Shown one piece after another: positions 1 through 8,278 of a DNA stretch of 39,397 nt. The DNA comes from Nitrosomonas sp. (GTDB lineage: Bacteria; Pseudomonadota; Gammaproteobacteria; Burkholderiales; Nitrosomonadaceae), in assembly GCF_021731985.1 (NCBI RefSeq), contig NZ_JAKFWH010000061.1:1-39397 (forward strand), written 5' to 3'. The position numbers were made by a program, and so were the translations under genes. The notes under the pieces were generated by a model that was not told the DNA's origin, ran no database searches, and saw only the letters and a list, made by a program, of their open reading frames with translations. Position 1 is the stretch's first letter; each line of letters opens with the position of its first letter.

Positions 1-137
1 TTGCAGCGCAGGCCAATTTATTCATGTGTTTTGTTGTTGGCCGCTGGTATCAGTTTGTGAAAAGTGAGTTCAGGCGTGATCCACTCGCAAATTGGGAAGT
101 ACAGCGACTCAATTTACTTCCTTCAGAACTTCTCTGA
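1..137 (+). CDS. slmA: C-terminal fragment of a TetR-family regulator, probably SlmA (nucleoid occlusion factor)
   Basis: An open frame beginning at base 3 runs to a TGA at 135-137, giving 44 residues that include GRWYQFVKSEFRRDP and NWEVQRLNLL. From memory this resembles the end of E. coli SlmA (the stretch around SRFVRSEFKYRP and DARWPLI), where an aromatic/basic helix closes the TetR-type dimerisation domain. SlmA binds DNA and blocks FtsZ assembly over the nucleoid. The DNA-binding N-terminus lies outside the window, so the assignment rests only on the tail. The gene is convergent with the adjacent ThiF/MoeB gene, whose stop lies 33 bases further on. Another TetR-family protein remains possible. 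Confidence 0.6.
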   Translation, partial: AAQANLFMCFVVGRWYQFVKSEFRRDPLANWEVQRLNLLPSELL

Positions 138-170
138 ACCGTAAAAACTACAATTCACTGGGCATCAGTG

Positions 171-932
171 TCAGTTAGATATTGATGAATGACATACTGG
201 GCAGGCTGGATCTTTGTGCAGTTTTATTGTGCGCCAGTTCATAGTGAGGCTATCCAATAGCTGTAAGCGGCCATTCAGACTTTCGCCAATATTTAATAAG
301 ATTTTTAGTGTCTCTGCAGCTTGCATGCAGCCGATAATGCCAACTAACGGCGAGAATACGCCCATGATTGCACAAGGCATGTCTTCTTGTTCTCCGGCGG
401 TAATTGGATATAAACAGTGATAACAGGGGCTATCCGCATGACGTAAATCAAATACGCTGACTTGGCCTTCAAAACGCACTGCAGCGCCGGAAATCAAAGG
501 TTTTTTTTGAGTAACACAAGCTTGATTAATATCATAGCGGGTGCTGAAGTTGTCGCTGGCATCAACTACGGCATCCACTCCTGTAGCAAGTTGTAACAGT
601 TTTGTCGCGTTGGCCTGCTCCTGGATTGTGATGACGTTGACTTCCGGATTAATTTTGGCGAGAGTTTGCTTTGCTGAGAGAACTTTTGCTAAGCCAATCG
701 AATTACTGTCATGGATAATCTGTCGCTGTAGATTGGTAAGATCAACCCGATCACCATCACAAATGATTAGGTTGCCCACACCGCTGGCAGCAAGGTACAG
801 TGCTATCGGAGAACCTAAACCGCCAGCACCGACAATTAATACGCGTGATTGATTGAGTTTCTCCTGCCCCGCAATATCAATTTGCGGGAGCAGGATATGA
901 CGGCTATACCGAAGTAGCTGGTTGTCATTCAC
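171..932 (-). CDS. moeB: ThiF/MoeB/HesA-family adenylyltransferase (probable molybdopterin-synthase adenylyltransferase)
   Basis: The 253-residue protein is full length for MoeB. It activates the C-terminal Gly-Gly of a ubiquitin-like sulfur carrier (MoaD or ThiS) as an acyl-adenylate. Near residue 37 it has the nucleotide-binding motif GAGGLGSP, followed by DGDRVDLTNLQRQ, the E1-type signature containing the ATP-contacting Arg, and then DASDNFSTRY with the conserved Asp. Two Cys pairs, CYHC near residue 168 and CPVC near the C-terminus, form the usual structural zinc site. It is the last gene of a minus-strand run, 12 bases after ctpA, so probably cotranscribed. Sequence alone does not separate the MoaD and ThiS partners; the family call is firm and the MoeB name is the usual default. 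Confidence 0.85.
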   Translation of the reverse strand: MNDNQLLRYSRHILLPQIDIAGQEKLNQSRVLIVGAGGLGSPIALYLAASGVGNLIICDGDRVDLTNLQRQIIHDSNSIGLAKVLSAKQTLAKINPEVNVITIQEQANATKLLQLATGVDAVVDASDNFSTRYDINQACVTQKKPLISGAAVRFEGQVSVFDLRHADSPCYHCLYPITAGEQEDMPCAIMGVFSPLVGIIGCMQAAETLKILLNIGESLNGRLQLLDSLTMNWRTIKLHKDPACPVCHSSISN

Positions 933-944
933 GATCCTTGTTAA

Positions 945-2375
945 TCAGCTGTCGGTCTCTTCGCTTTTTTTCTCAGGTGGTACAGTAATACCCTTAAAGT
1001 AATTCATGGCTTGTGTTAGCAAAAGATCTTCCGCAGAGCCAAATTCGATAGGGGTTCTATCTTTCTTGTCTTTAGCTTTATTTGCTTTTTTCTTGTTGAC
1101 GGGTTTTTGTGCGGCTTTGTCTGTATCAGAGTCAGTTTTTTTTGTTTCCGTTTTTTTGCCGCTCGATAGATGGCGATTCAGATCCGCTTCACGCAAACGT
1201 TGGTCATCACCACTATCGGCTTCATCCAGAATATCGGGAGTAATTCCTTTTGCCTGGATAGACTGGCCATTGGGGGTGTAGTAGCGCGCAGTTGTCAACT
1301 TGATCGCTGTGTTATTTCCTAATGGTAATATCGTTTGAACAGATCCTTTGCCGAACGTTTGTGATCCCATTACTACAGAACGTTTATGATCTTGCAAGGC
1401 GCCTGCCACAATTTCTGATGCTGAAGCAGAACCGCCATTGACCAATGTGATCATCGGTACGGTTTTGACTTCAGAAGGTAGTCCTTTTAAATAATCCTCA
1501 TCAGGACCGCGCAGATAATACTCGGGGTTGGCGTGCAACTTCATTTTTGCATCGGCACTGCGTCCTTCTGTGTATACAACCAGTGCGTTTTCTGGCAGAA
1601 AAGCGGCGGATACAGCGACAGCACCATTCAGTAATCCACCTGGATCATTGCGCAGATCCAGTATTAATCCTTTCATGGAACCAGTATTCTCAGCAAACAG
1701 TGTCCTGATAGCTTGTGCGAGATTCTCACCGGTTTGTTCTTGAAACTGCGTGATGCGGATATACGCATAACCAGGTTCGATCATTTTCGATTTGACACTT
1801 TGGATTTTTATGATGTCACGCACTAAATTAAAGATCAGTGGTTCTGTCTCACCTTCCCGCACGATAGTAATCTTTATGGGAGTATTGGGTTTGCCGCGCA
1901 TGAGCTTAATTGCATCATTCAAAGTCATACCTTTTACAATGGTGTCATCTAGTTTTACAATCAAATCACCGGTTTTGATACCTGCGCGAAATGCGGGAGT
2001 ATCTTCAATCGGTGAAATTACTTTTACGACACCGTCTTCCATGGTGACCTGAATGCCTAACCCGCCGAACTCACCTTGCGTTCCGATTTGTAGCTCTTTG
2101 TAATCGTCTTTATCCAGGTAGGATGAATGGGGATCCAGCCCGACCAGCATGCCATTAATAGCTTCAGTAATCAGTTTTTTGTCTTCAACGGATTCGACAT
2201 AATCACTTTTGATGCGGCCGAACACCTGAGCGAATGTACGCAATTCTTCGATCGGCAGAGGGTGAATCGCCTCGATATTATCTTTCTTGGCAATAGCAGA
2301 GAAATTCAAACTGAGCATTATTCCAGCGATTGCACCAATTAGAATTAAACCTGTTTTCTTGATTACGTTACTCAT
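945..2375 (-). CDS. ctpA: Carboxy-terminal processing protease CtpA/Prc (peptidase S41)
   Basis: This 476-residue periplasmic serine protease trims C-termini of envelope proteins, often controlling peptidoglycan hydrolases. The N-terminus (residues 8-30) is a hydrophobic signal/anchor segment. A PDZ domain follows at about residues 85-170 (GGLGIQVTMEDGVVKVISP and AFRAGIKTGD). The S41 domain has the catalytic region GGSASASEIVAGALQD and then GSQTFGKGSVQ, which supply the Ser and Lys of the dyad. The tail of about 80 residues is highly charged (K, D, T), longer than in minimal homologues and probably disordered. A GGAG ribosome site lies about 10 bases before the ATG. The gene sits between envC and moeB on the same strand; pairing with the amidase activator EnvC is a recurring arrangement and suggests joint control of murein cleavage. 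Confidence 0.95.
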   Translation of the reverse strand: MSNVIKKTGLILIGAIAGIMLSLNFSAIAKKDNIEAIHPLPIEELRTFAQVFGRIKSDYVESVEDKKLITEAINGMLVGLDPHSSYLDKDDYKELQIGTQGEFGGLGIQVTMEDGVVKVISPIEDTPAFRAGIKTGDLIVKLDDTIVKGMTLNDAIKLMRGKPNTPIKITIVREGETEPLIFNLVRDIIKIQSVKSKMIEPGYAYIRITQFQEQTGENLAQAIRTLFAENTGSMKGLILDLRNDPGGLLNGAVAVSAAFLPENALVVYTEGRSADAKMKLHANPEYYLRGPDEDYLKGLPSEVKTVPMITLVNGGSASASEIVAGALQDHKRSVVMGSQTFGKGSVQTILPLGNNTAIKLTTARYYTPNGQSIQAKGITPDILDEADSGDDQRLREADLNRHLSSGKKTETKKTDSDTDKAAQKPVNKKKANKAKDKKDRTPIEFGSAEDLLLTQAMNYFKGITVPPEKKSEETDS

Positions 2376-2423
2376 TTATGCTATCTCCGCACTGATCAAA
2401 TTTATGTAAATGGGTTGCTACGT

Positions 2424-3578
2424 TCATTCTATTTTTATCCACGTCAAAGGGTCAAACGGTTTACCTCCATGACGAAGTTCAAAGTATAAACCTGAATCTG
2501 CATTACCACCGCTATTTCCAACTGTTGCAATCGTATCCCCGCCGCGAATAGTATCACCCACTTGTTTGTGGAGTGTCGCGTTGTTGCCATAAAGACTCAT
2601 ATAGCTGTTTCCATGATCCAAAATTATCAGATTACCAAAACCTCTCAACCAGTCTGCAAATACCACTCTGCCGCTTGAGATGGCTTTAACTTTATTGCCA
2701 TCAGGCGATTGAATAAAAAGTCCTTTCCAAGAAATATGCTTACCTGAGCGTTGACCACCAAAAGTGTTCACAAGTTTCCCTCGCACGGGTAAATTTAATT
2801 TACCTTTGAGCGTTGAGAATGGAAAATCTGTTGTAGAAGCATCTGGGAGCTTATTGTTAATCAATATGCTCGTGGATTTTTCTTGAACAAGTAATTTATT
2901 TATCTCATTAACTAAATTGGTTATGCGCTTCTCATCATTCTCGAGTTTATTAATTTCTTGTTGCTGTTGGGTAATTTGACCAGATACCTGCGAGAGTATA
3001 GTTTGGTGTTTAGCTTTTTCGTGCTCAAGTCTTTTGCGTTGACTGAAATATTCAGCTTGAATAGCAGTGATTTCTTCTTTCTTTTGACGGCTGACTTGCG
3101 TTAGTACTTCAATTTCATCTTGATTATTCTGAAGATTCTTAATGATGCCCGAACGGGTCAGTGACAGTTGTTGGTAATAATAGATGTCCCGTGCAATCTG
3201 ATTGGGATTTTGCTGGTTCAGCACTAGTCGCAAATAATCCTGCTGGCCTCCCACATATTGTTGATAGAGCAATTTTTCCAGTTGATTTCGTTCGGCTTCG
3301 ATTTTATTTCTGATCCGGCTGTGTTGTATTTGTAGTTGCTTGTATTCTTCATTGGCTTGCCGGTCATTTTGAATGAGTTTGCTCAATCTATTCGTGATAT
3401 TGCTGATTGCGCGTTCAGTTTCTTGTAATGCATCCGTTGTGTCCTGTTTTAGCGTTTCCTTGCTTGTTAAATCTTTTTGCAGGGATTGGATGCGCTCACG
3501 CAACAGCTTAAGATTCTCCTGGTTGTTTGAAAACGCTGAGAGCGGACAGAAAAAGATCAAGATGCATATCATCAGCAT
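2424..3578 (-). CDS. envC: Murein hydrolase activator EnvC-like (coiled coil plus degenerate LytM domain)
   Basis: A 384-residue secreted protein. A signal peptide (first ~18 residues) leads into about 220 residues of Gln/Lys/Glu-rich coiled coil, then a C-terminal LytM/M23 domain (about 265-384). In active M23 peptidases zinc is held by His/Asp motifs; here the first motif reads HISWKGLFIQ, without the usual His-x3-Asp spacing. This matches EnvC, an allosteric activator of amidases AmiA/B rather than an enzyme, working at the division septum with FtsEX. It lies between gpmA and ctpA in one minus-strand run. The start is the first Met of the open frame; no strong ribosome site was seen and a second ATG two codons later is equally possible. 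Confidence 0.88.
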   Translation of the reverse strand: MLMICILIFFCPLSAFSNNQENLKLLRERIQSLQKDLTSKETLKQDTTDALQETERAISNITNRLSKLIQNDRQANEEYKQLQIQHSRIRNKIEAERNQLEKLLYQQYVGGQQDYLRLVLNQQNPNQIARDIYYYQQLSLTRSGIIKNLQNNQDEIEVLTQVSRQKKEEITAIQAEYFSQRKRLEHEKAKHQTILSQVSGQITQQQQEINKLENDEKRITNLVNEINKLLVQEKSTSILINNKLPDASTTDFPFSTLKGKLNLPVRGKLVNTFGGQRSGKHISWKGLFIQSPDGNKVKAISSGRVVFADWLRGFGNLIILDHGNSYMSLYGNNATLHKQVGDTIRGGDTIATVGNSGGNADSGLYFELRHGGKPFDPLTWIKIE

Positions 3579-3695
3579 TAACTGAATATATTGTGTAGGG
3601 GTAGAATTAAACGTATCAATCTTCCAGATTGGTATGATTTATTCGAGACAGTGAATTGTTTATACTCATATCTGAATAAGTGAATTGGATGTATT

Positions 3696-4445
3696 TTAAA
3701 CGGATGATTTACCTTGATTAGCTACCATTTGCATGGCTTCCTGAATTTCGCTCAAATTTCCCAGATAATAATTCCGAATTGGTTTTAGATTGTCATCCAA
3801 TTCATAAACTAATGGGATGCCGGTTGGAATGTTGCTGTTAAGGATCTCTTCATCAGAGATATTATCCAAATACTTAACCAATGCTCGTAAAGAATTCCCG
3901 TGTGCAGCAATGATAACGCTTTTTCCATCCTGAACTTGAGGTGCTATGACCGTATTCCAATAGGGTAAAAATCTTGAAACCGTATCTTTTAGGCACTCTG
4001 TCAAAGGTATATCATCATGCGTTAAATCTTTATATCGCGGATCAGTACCGGCATAGCGATCATCATCAGTGGTCAATGCGGGTGGTCTGACATCATAGCT
4101 TCGTCGCCAAATTAAAACTTGCTCATCGCCATATTCGGCTGCAATCTCAGCTTTGTTCAATCCTTGCAGTGCTCCGTAGTGTCGTTCATTTAGTCGCCAA
4201 GTGTGTTGTATGGGAATCCACATCTGATTCATTTCGTCAAGCACTATCCACAAAGTGCGAATGGCACGTTTAAGAACTGATGTATACGCGATATCAAATG
4301 AAAATCCATGTTCGCGTAAAAGCTGCCCGGCATTTCGAGCTTCCTGTAAGCCTTGGGGGGTTAAATCAACATCTGTCCAGCCAGTAAATCGATTTTCTTT
4401 ATTCCAGGTACTTTCTCCATGGCGCAGGAGAACAATTTTTTTCAT
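3696..4445 (-). CDS. gpmA: 2,3-bisphosphoglycerate-dependent phosphoglycerate mutase
   Basis: It interconverts 3- and 2-phosphoglycerate in glycolysis/gluconeogenesis. The chosen start gives 249 residues, the standard GpmA length, beginning [15 protein letters not shown] with the phospho-accepting His in RHG. The second catalytic His is in [16 protein letters not shown], and RRSYDVRPP is the substrate-loop signature. The open frame extends 29 codons upstream to 4532, but those residues match nothing in the family, and an AAGG ribosome site sits just before the internal ATG at 4445. It is the first gene of the run gpmA - envC - ctpA - moeB; the gap to envC is 117 bases, so an internal promoter is possible. 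Confidence 0.96.
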   Translation of the reverse strand: MKKIVLLRHGESTWNKENRFTGWTDVDLTPQGLQEARNAGQLLREHGFSFDIAYTSVLKRAIRTLWIVLDEMNQMWIPIQHTWRLNERHYGALQGLNKAEIAAEYGDEQVLIWRRSYDVRPPALTTDDDRYAGTDPRYKDLTHDDIPLTECLKDTVSRFLPYWNTVIAPQVQDGKSVIIAAHGNSLRALVKYLDNISDEEILNSNIPTGIPLVYELDDNLKPIRNYYLGNLSEIQEAMQMVANQGKSSV

Positions 4446-4783
4446 ATTGACCTTTTTGTGAAAAGGGGGGTGATTTGCAGCAATTAGTGTTAAAAAATAC
4501 TGATATTTTATTATACTTTTAGTTGTAAACACAGCATCTGACTGATTCTTTTGTGCGAATAAAAGCTAAGTAAGGTGCTTTTTTGTGGAAAATGATGACG
4601 GATTTTTATTTTTTCTGGCAATAGTTCATAAAACAGATTGGGTATAATTAATTCCAGGATTAATTGCTATTAATTGATATGCATGATGTTACTATGCGTG
4701 GGCTTTAACGGCAGGATCAAGGAAATCCCGTAATTTTCCAGTTTCTGATAAAATTAACATTTAAAGAACAGAATAAAGCTTAT
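4446..4783. other. Divergent intergenic region between gpmA and the rhodanese gene
   Basis: AT-rich spacer that must hold promoters for both directions. A perfect TATAAT lies at 4643-4648 on the plus strand, but no good -35 box stands 16-18 bases before it. The stretch just after it repeats TTAATT several times (about 4647-4676). No coding frame or RNA gene is supported. Confidence 0.4.
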
Positions 4784-5218
4784 ATGGAATTATCATTATT
4801 TCAAGATCATTTTCTTTTTAAATTAGAAAATTTCCTCTTTCTTATGACAGCTATAATCAGTGGCTTATTATTGCTGTGGCCATTGGTAATGCGTCGTGGT
4901 ATCAAGGAAATCGACACGCTTGCAGCCGTACAATTGATAAATTACCAGGATGCATTGGTGCTGGATGTCCGGGATGATAGTGAGTATGCGACAGGCCACT
5001 TGCCGAACTCAAAACATATTCCATCTGAAAAGATTGAGGAACGTTGGGTAGAGTTGCAAAAATATAAGGACAAGCCCATTTTGGTGATATATCCTGGTGG
5101 TATTCGATCCAATCATGCCAGTCTGGTTCTAAGGAAGAACGGTTTTCCTCAAGTAATTAATCTGATGGGTGGCATTGACGCCTGGAAGCGTGCGGGCTTG
5201 CCTATGGTTAAGCGATAG
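4784..5218 (+). CDS. Membrane-anchored rhodanese-like domain protein with active-site Cys replaced
   Basis: A 144-residue protein with one N-terminal membrane segment (about residues 15-36) and a single rhodanese domain (about 45-140), similar in layout to YibN-type proteins. The CH2A-like motif LDVRDDSEYATGHLPNS and the closing GGIDAWKRAGLP are clear. At the active-site loop, where catalytic members have Cys then an Arg-Ser end (C-x-x-G-x-R-S), this one reads Y103-P-G-G-I-R-S, so the sulfur-carrying Cys is missing. It is therefore probably a binding or regulatory domain rather than a sulfurtransferase. The glutaredoxin gene starts 8 bases after its stop, followed by secB, the usual proteobacterial order. 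Confidence 0.85.
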   Translation: MELSLFQDHFLFKLENFLFLMTAIISGLLLLWPLVMRRGIKEIDTLAAVQLINYQDALVLDVRDDSEYATGHLPNSKHIPSEKIEERWVELQKYKDKPILVIYPGGIRSNHASLVLRKNGFPQVINLMGGIDAWKRAGLPMVKR

Positions 5219-5226
5219 AGAATTGA

Positions 5227-5484
5227 ATGCCCAAGGTAATTATGTACACAACGGGTTTTTGTCCTTACTGCAAAATGGCAGAGAGCTTGTTGCGCTCAAA
5301 AGGGGTTCAGGAAATTGAAAAAATACGCATCGATCTTGAGCCTGCTCAGCGAGCTGAAATGATGGGTAGAACAGGCCGACGTACTGTGCCGCAGATTTAC
5401 ATTGGTGAAAGACATGTGGGGGGGTATGACGATTTAACGCAACTGGATCGTAAAGGCGAATTGGCAGCATTGCTGGCAATTTGA
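5227..5484 (+). CDS. grxC: Glutaredoxin 3
   Basis: An 85-residue dithiol glutaredoxin that reduces disulfides and glutathione mixed disulfides in the cytoplasm. The redox motif is CPYC at residues 12-15 near the start. RTVPQIYIGERHVGGYDD carries the cis-Pro loop (TVP) and the glutathione-binding GG(Y/S)DD signature. Length and motif order match GrxC closely. It is 8 bases behind the rhodanese gene and ahead of secB, consistent with one transcript. Confidence 0.95.
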   Translation: MPKVIMYTTGFCPYCKMAESLLRSKGVQEIEKIRIDLEPAQRAEMMGRTGRRTVPQIYIGERHVGGYDDLTQLDRKGELAALLAI

Positions 5485-5555
5485 TCCGCAGGATGGGTTG
5501 ATGCGATAACAATTGATAGTATAAACTTTTTAATTCACAACTGGAAAAAGTAAAT

Positions 5556-5999
5556 ATGAGTGAGCAACAGCAACCAGTTTTTGCCATAGAAAAAATCTAT
5601 GTGAAGGATCTGTCCTTGGAGATTCCCAATGCGCCCAATATCTTTCTGGAGAGAGATACGCCTGAAATCAACTTGCAGCTCGGAACAAAGAGCCAAAGTA
5701 TTGATGAGGGATTGTACGAGGTACTGTTAACGGTAACGGTAACAGCTAAGATTAAAGACAAAATAATGTTTTTGGTTGAGGTTCAACAGGCGGGTATTTT
5801 TCGTATTCGTCATGTGCCTGATGGTGAAATTGACCCGGTACTGGGCATAGGGTGCCCTAATATTCTTTTTCCTTATTTACGTGAAACGGTATCGGATATT
5901 GTGACACGAGCTGGCTTTCCGCCCGTTATTCTCAATCCAGTAAATTTTGAAGCCATTTATCAGCAAAAAAGAGCAGAAACGAATACGAATTTAAATTAA
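5556..5999 (+). CDS. secB: Protein-export chaperone SecB
   Basis: The 147-residue protein holds preproteins unfolded and delivers them to SecA. It begins with the acidic/Gln-rich head typical of SecB, then FAIEKIYVKDLSLEIPNAP, the first strand of the substrate-binding groove. LYEVLLTVTVTAK and the segment CPNILFPYLRETVSDI followed by RAGFPPVILNPVNFEA form the conserved core and dimer-of-dimers helix. Length is standard. It lies 71 bases after grxC in the same direction. Confidence 0.96.
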   Translation: MSEQQQPVFAIEKIYVKDLSLEIPNAPNIFLERDTPEINLQLGTKSQSIDEGLYEVLLTVTVTAKIKDKIMFLVEVQQAGIFRIRHVPDGEIDPVLGIGCPNILFPYLRETVSDIVTRAGFPPVILNPVNFEAIYQQKRAETNTNLN

Positions 6000-6029
6000 A
6001 AACCCGGAAACTTGGAGGTGAATATACTA

Positions 6030-6512
6030 ATGAGAAAAAGCCTGCTGATTGAGTCATTCTGGTTGAAAAGCAGCCTGCGTGTTTTGCTGACCACTATCTT
6101 GTTGCATCTTCCCGGTTTCGTCGCTGCTGAAATGGAATTTTTTTCACTAGCTGAGAATGCTGTTGTTATGTATGACGCGCCATCGCTTAGAGCCGATAAA
6201 TTATATGTAGCAGGCCGATATCTTCCGGTCGAAGTCGTAGTGGATGTAGATGGGTGGGCAAAAGTACGTGACAGTAGCGGGAGCCTTGCCTGGGTTGAAA
6301 AGAAAGTTTTAAGCCAGCAGCGGTATGTTGTTGTGACGGTACCATTAGCTAATATTTACCAATCGGCCGATATGAGCTCGGGATTGGTATTTCAAGCCGA
6401 GGAAAATATCGTTATGGAATGGATGGATTCTGATGTTAAAGGCTGGGTAAAAGTACGGCATCTCGATGGGCAGACTGGCTATGTCAAAGTCAATCAGGTC
6501 TGGGGTTCATGA
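6030..6512 (+). CDS. Secreted bacterial SH3-domain protein
   Basis: About 160 residues. The open frame can begin at a TTG at 6012, but GGAGGTG at 6014-6020 is an excellent ribosome site for the ATG at 6030, so that start is chosen. The first 34 residues form a signal peptide ending near FVAAE. Two SH3-like repeats follow: one around MYDAPSLRADKLYVAGRYLPVEVV...WAKVRDSSGSLAWV, the other around IYQSADMSSGLVFQAEENIVMEW...WVKVRHLDGQTGYV. Such tandem SH3 domains are usually periplasmic and bind peptidoglycan or partner proteins; the role here is unknown. Its stop overlaps the gpsA start (ATGA at 6509-6512), indicating translational coupling, the frequent secB - SH3 - gpsA arrangement. Confidence 0.82.
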   Translation: MRKSLLIESFWLKSSLRVLLTTILLHLPGFVAAEMEFFSLAENAVVMYDAPSLRADKLYVAGRYLPVEVVVDVDGWAKVRDSSGSLAWVEKKVLSQQRYVVVTVPLANIYQSADMSSGLVFQAEENIVMEWMDSDVKGWVKVRHLDGQTGYVKVNQVWGS

Positions 6513-7501
6513 GAATTGCTGTACTGGGTGCAGGTGCATGGGGGTCGGCATTAGCAATTAGTTTATCTGCGCGTCATCAGATCAGTTTGTGGTCAAAAGA
6601 TCCAGATCATGCGATTGAAATGGATAGTCAGCGTATTAATCACAGTTTCTTGCCGGGTTATTCATTACCCGAATCTTTGAAAATCACATCAACACTCAAT
6701 GAAGCATTGGATACTGCAGATCTTGCTTTAATTGTTGTACCCATCGTAGGCTTGCGTGAAACATTGCGTGCTATTGCCGCAAGCAAAATTAAGATACCGA
6801 TCATATGGGGGTGTAAGGGATTTGAATCAGAAACCACACATCTGCCGCATCAAGTTGTCGAAGCAGAGTATTCTGCCATATTGCCGTACTGCGGCGTATT
6901 GTCCGGCCCCAGTTTCGCAGAGGAGGTGGCGCAAGGGTTGCCAACTGCTTTAACATTGGCATCCAAAGATGTTGATTTTTCCAGCAGAATAGCGGCTGAA
7001 TTGCATAGTCCAAGACTGCGCATTTATACCAGTCAAGACGTAATTGGTGTGGAAACAGGTGGCGCGGTTAAGAACGTAATTACCATAGCTGCAGGTATTT
7101 CCGATGGTATTGGATTTGGACATAATGCACGCGCAGCGCTGATTACGCGTGGATTGATGGAGATTACCCGGTTAGGACTTGGTTTGGGTGGGAGCATGAA
7201 GACCTTTATGGGGCTGGCTGGGGTTGGTGATTTAATTCTGACGAGTACTGGTGATTTATCCCGAAATAGGAAAGTAGGACTTATGCTGGCCGAAGGAAAA
7301 TCATTGAATGTTATTTTGAGTGAACTTGGACATGTTGCTGAAGGTGTGCACACAGCACAATCAGTACTTAAACTCGGTGATCAATTGAATATAGAAATGC
7401 CGATTACACAAGCGGTCTGCAGTATTCTACATGAGGGTGTGTCAGCCCGAACAGCTGTCGGGGTGTTGCTAAATCGCGAACAGAAAACAGAAATTTATTA
7501 A
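6509..7501 (+). CDS. gpsA: NAD(P)-dependent glycerol-3-phosphate dehydrogenase
   Basis: A 330-residue cytoplasmic enzyme that reduces dihydroxyacetone phosphate to sn-glycerol-3-phosphate for phospholipid synthesis. The N-terminus has the Rossmann dinucleotide motif GAGAWGSALA. WGCKGFE and VLSGPSFAEEVAQGLPTA are the family signatures of the central region. The helical C-domain has GGAVKNVITIAAG with the catalytic Lys, and TFMGLAGVGDLILTSTGDLSRNR. Length is normal. The start overlaps the SH3 gene by four bases. The next gene, hupB, has its own promoter after a 236-base gap. Confidence 0.96.
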   Translation: MRIAVLGAGAWGSALAISLSARHQISLWSKDPDHAIEMDSQRINHSFLPGYSLPESLKITSTLNEALDTADLALIVVPIVGLRETLRAIAASKIKIPIIWGCKGFESETTHLPHQVVEAEYSAILPYCGVLSGPSFAEEVAQGLPTALTLASKDVDFSSRIAAELHSPRLRIYTSQDVIGVETGGAVKNVITIAAGISDGIGFGHNARAALITRGLMEITRLGLGLGGSMKTFMGLAGVGDLILTSTGDLSRNRKVGLMLAEGKSLNVILSELGHVAEGVHTAQSVLKLGDQLNIEMPITQAVCSILHEGVSARTAVGVLLNREQKTEIY

Positions 7502-7652
7502 TATAAAATCGGTATAGGGGACTTCAAGTAGTTTCTATTTTTTGTGACTAGTTATTTGTTTTTATGAAATTTTTAACTTATGCGAATAATCTGCTTCTTT
7601 TAACCCAGCTGATTAGCCAGATAAATGATGTGGCTGGATGGCCTTAATTTGC

Positions 7653-7681
7653 TTGACCGGGCGTTGACAGCTTGATATAAG
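7653..7681 (+). promoter_or_regulatory. Probable sigma70 promoter of hupB
   Basis: TTGACC at 7653-7658 and TATAAG at 7676-7681 are separated by exactly 17 bases, and the HU gene starts 56 bases after the -10 box. A second TTGACA at 7664-7669 has no matching -10 at proper spacing. The prediction is from consensus only. Confidence 0.5.
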
Positions 7682-7737
7682 AGCGACTGCAGTACTTGCT
7701 TGTGATTTAATTACCATTAACTTAGAAGGGGAATTAT

Positions 7738-8010
7738 ATGAACAAATCCGAACTTATCGAAGCTATCGCAAAATCGGCTAAAATCTCTAAAGCCTCAGCA
7801 GGCAGTGCATTGGATGGAGCGTTAACTGCAATAAAAGGAGCGCTCAAAAAAAATGAAAGTGTAACTTTGGTCGGATTTGGTACTTTTAAAGTAGGTGCAA
7901 GAGCTGCACGTACAGGTCGTAATCCACGTACAGGCGCTGCCATTAAAATCAAGGCAGCCAAGGTTCCTAAATTCAGTGCTGGTAAAGCACTCAAAGATGC
8001 AGTAAACTAG
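7738..8010 (+). CDS. hupB: DNA-binding protein HU
   Basis: A 90-residue histone-like protein that bends and compacts DNA as a dimer. It begins [19 protein letters not shown] and contains the HU signature [22 protein letters not shown], whose Pro-containing beta arm enters the minor groove. The arm is followed by [23 protein letters not shown] purine-rich AGAAGGGG ribosome site lies 8 bases upstream. The gene stands directly before two tRNA genes. The HU-beta name is by similarity and position; lon, its common upstream neighbour, is absent here. Confidence 0.95.
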   Translation: MNKSELIEAIAKSAKISKASAGSALDGALTAIKGALKKNESVTLVGFGTFKVGARAARTGRNPRTGAAIKIKAAKVPKFSAGKALKDAVN

Positions 8011-8024
8011 CGCACTTTCTGACC

Positions 8025-8100
8025 GGGTGCTTAGCTCAGCTGGTAGAGCGTCGCCCTTACAAGGCGAATGTCGGCGGTTCGATCCCGTCAGCACCCACCA
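8025..8100 (+). tRNA. tRNA-Val (anticodon TAC)
   Basis: A full cloverleaf is visible. The acceptor GGGTGCT (8025-8031) pairs with AGCACCC (8090-8096), with discriminator A and an encoded CCA at 8098-8100. The D-arm contains AGCTCAGCTGGTAGAGC. Anticodon stem TCGCC/GGCGA closes the loop CTTACAA with anticodon TAC. The T-arm contains GGTTCGATCC. Confidence 0.97.
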
Positions 8101-8123
8101 GTCATTCAATTTAGCTAGTTCTA

Positions 8124-8200
8124 GGAGTGGTAGTTCAGTTGGTTAGAATACCGGCCTGTCACGCCGGGGGTCGCGGGTTCGAGTCCCGTCCACTCCGCCA
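8124..8200 (+). tRNA. tRNA-Asp (anticodon GTC)
   Basis: Acceptor GGAGTGG (8124-8130) pairs with CCACTCC (8190-8196), with discriminator G and encoded CCA at 8198-8200. Anticodon stem CCGGC/GCCGG holds the loop CTGTCAC with anticodon GTC. The T-loop GGTTCGAGTCC is present. It lies 23 bases behind tRNA-Val, so the two are probably processed from one transcript. Confidence 0.97.
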
Positions 8201-8278
8201 AATAAAAATTGTGTTAACTGACTGCATAAAAATTCTTCGGCCTTATTTTTTACTTTCTAGTATTTTTAGGTTCTAATT

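Noticed and set aside
2700..3578. EnvC lacking LytM zinc ligands as a novelty
   Set aside because: Loss of the catalytic residues is the normal state of EnvC-type activators, so this is not unusual.
7822..8109. 95-residue minus-strand frame covering the HU gene end and tRNA-Val
   Set aside because: It runs antisense through a firm HU gene and a tRNA; the translation (VLTGSNRRHSPCKGDALPAELS) is the familiar false protein produced by tRNA genes.
8025..8200. tRNA genes as an integration site
   Set aside because: The two tRNAs are followed directly by ppiD with no integrase gene or repeated tRNA end; the accessory region starts more than 10 kb away.
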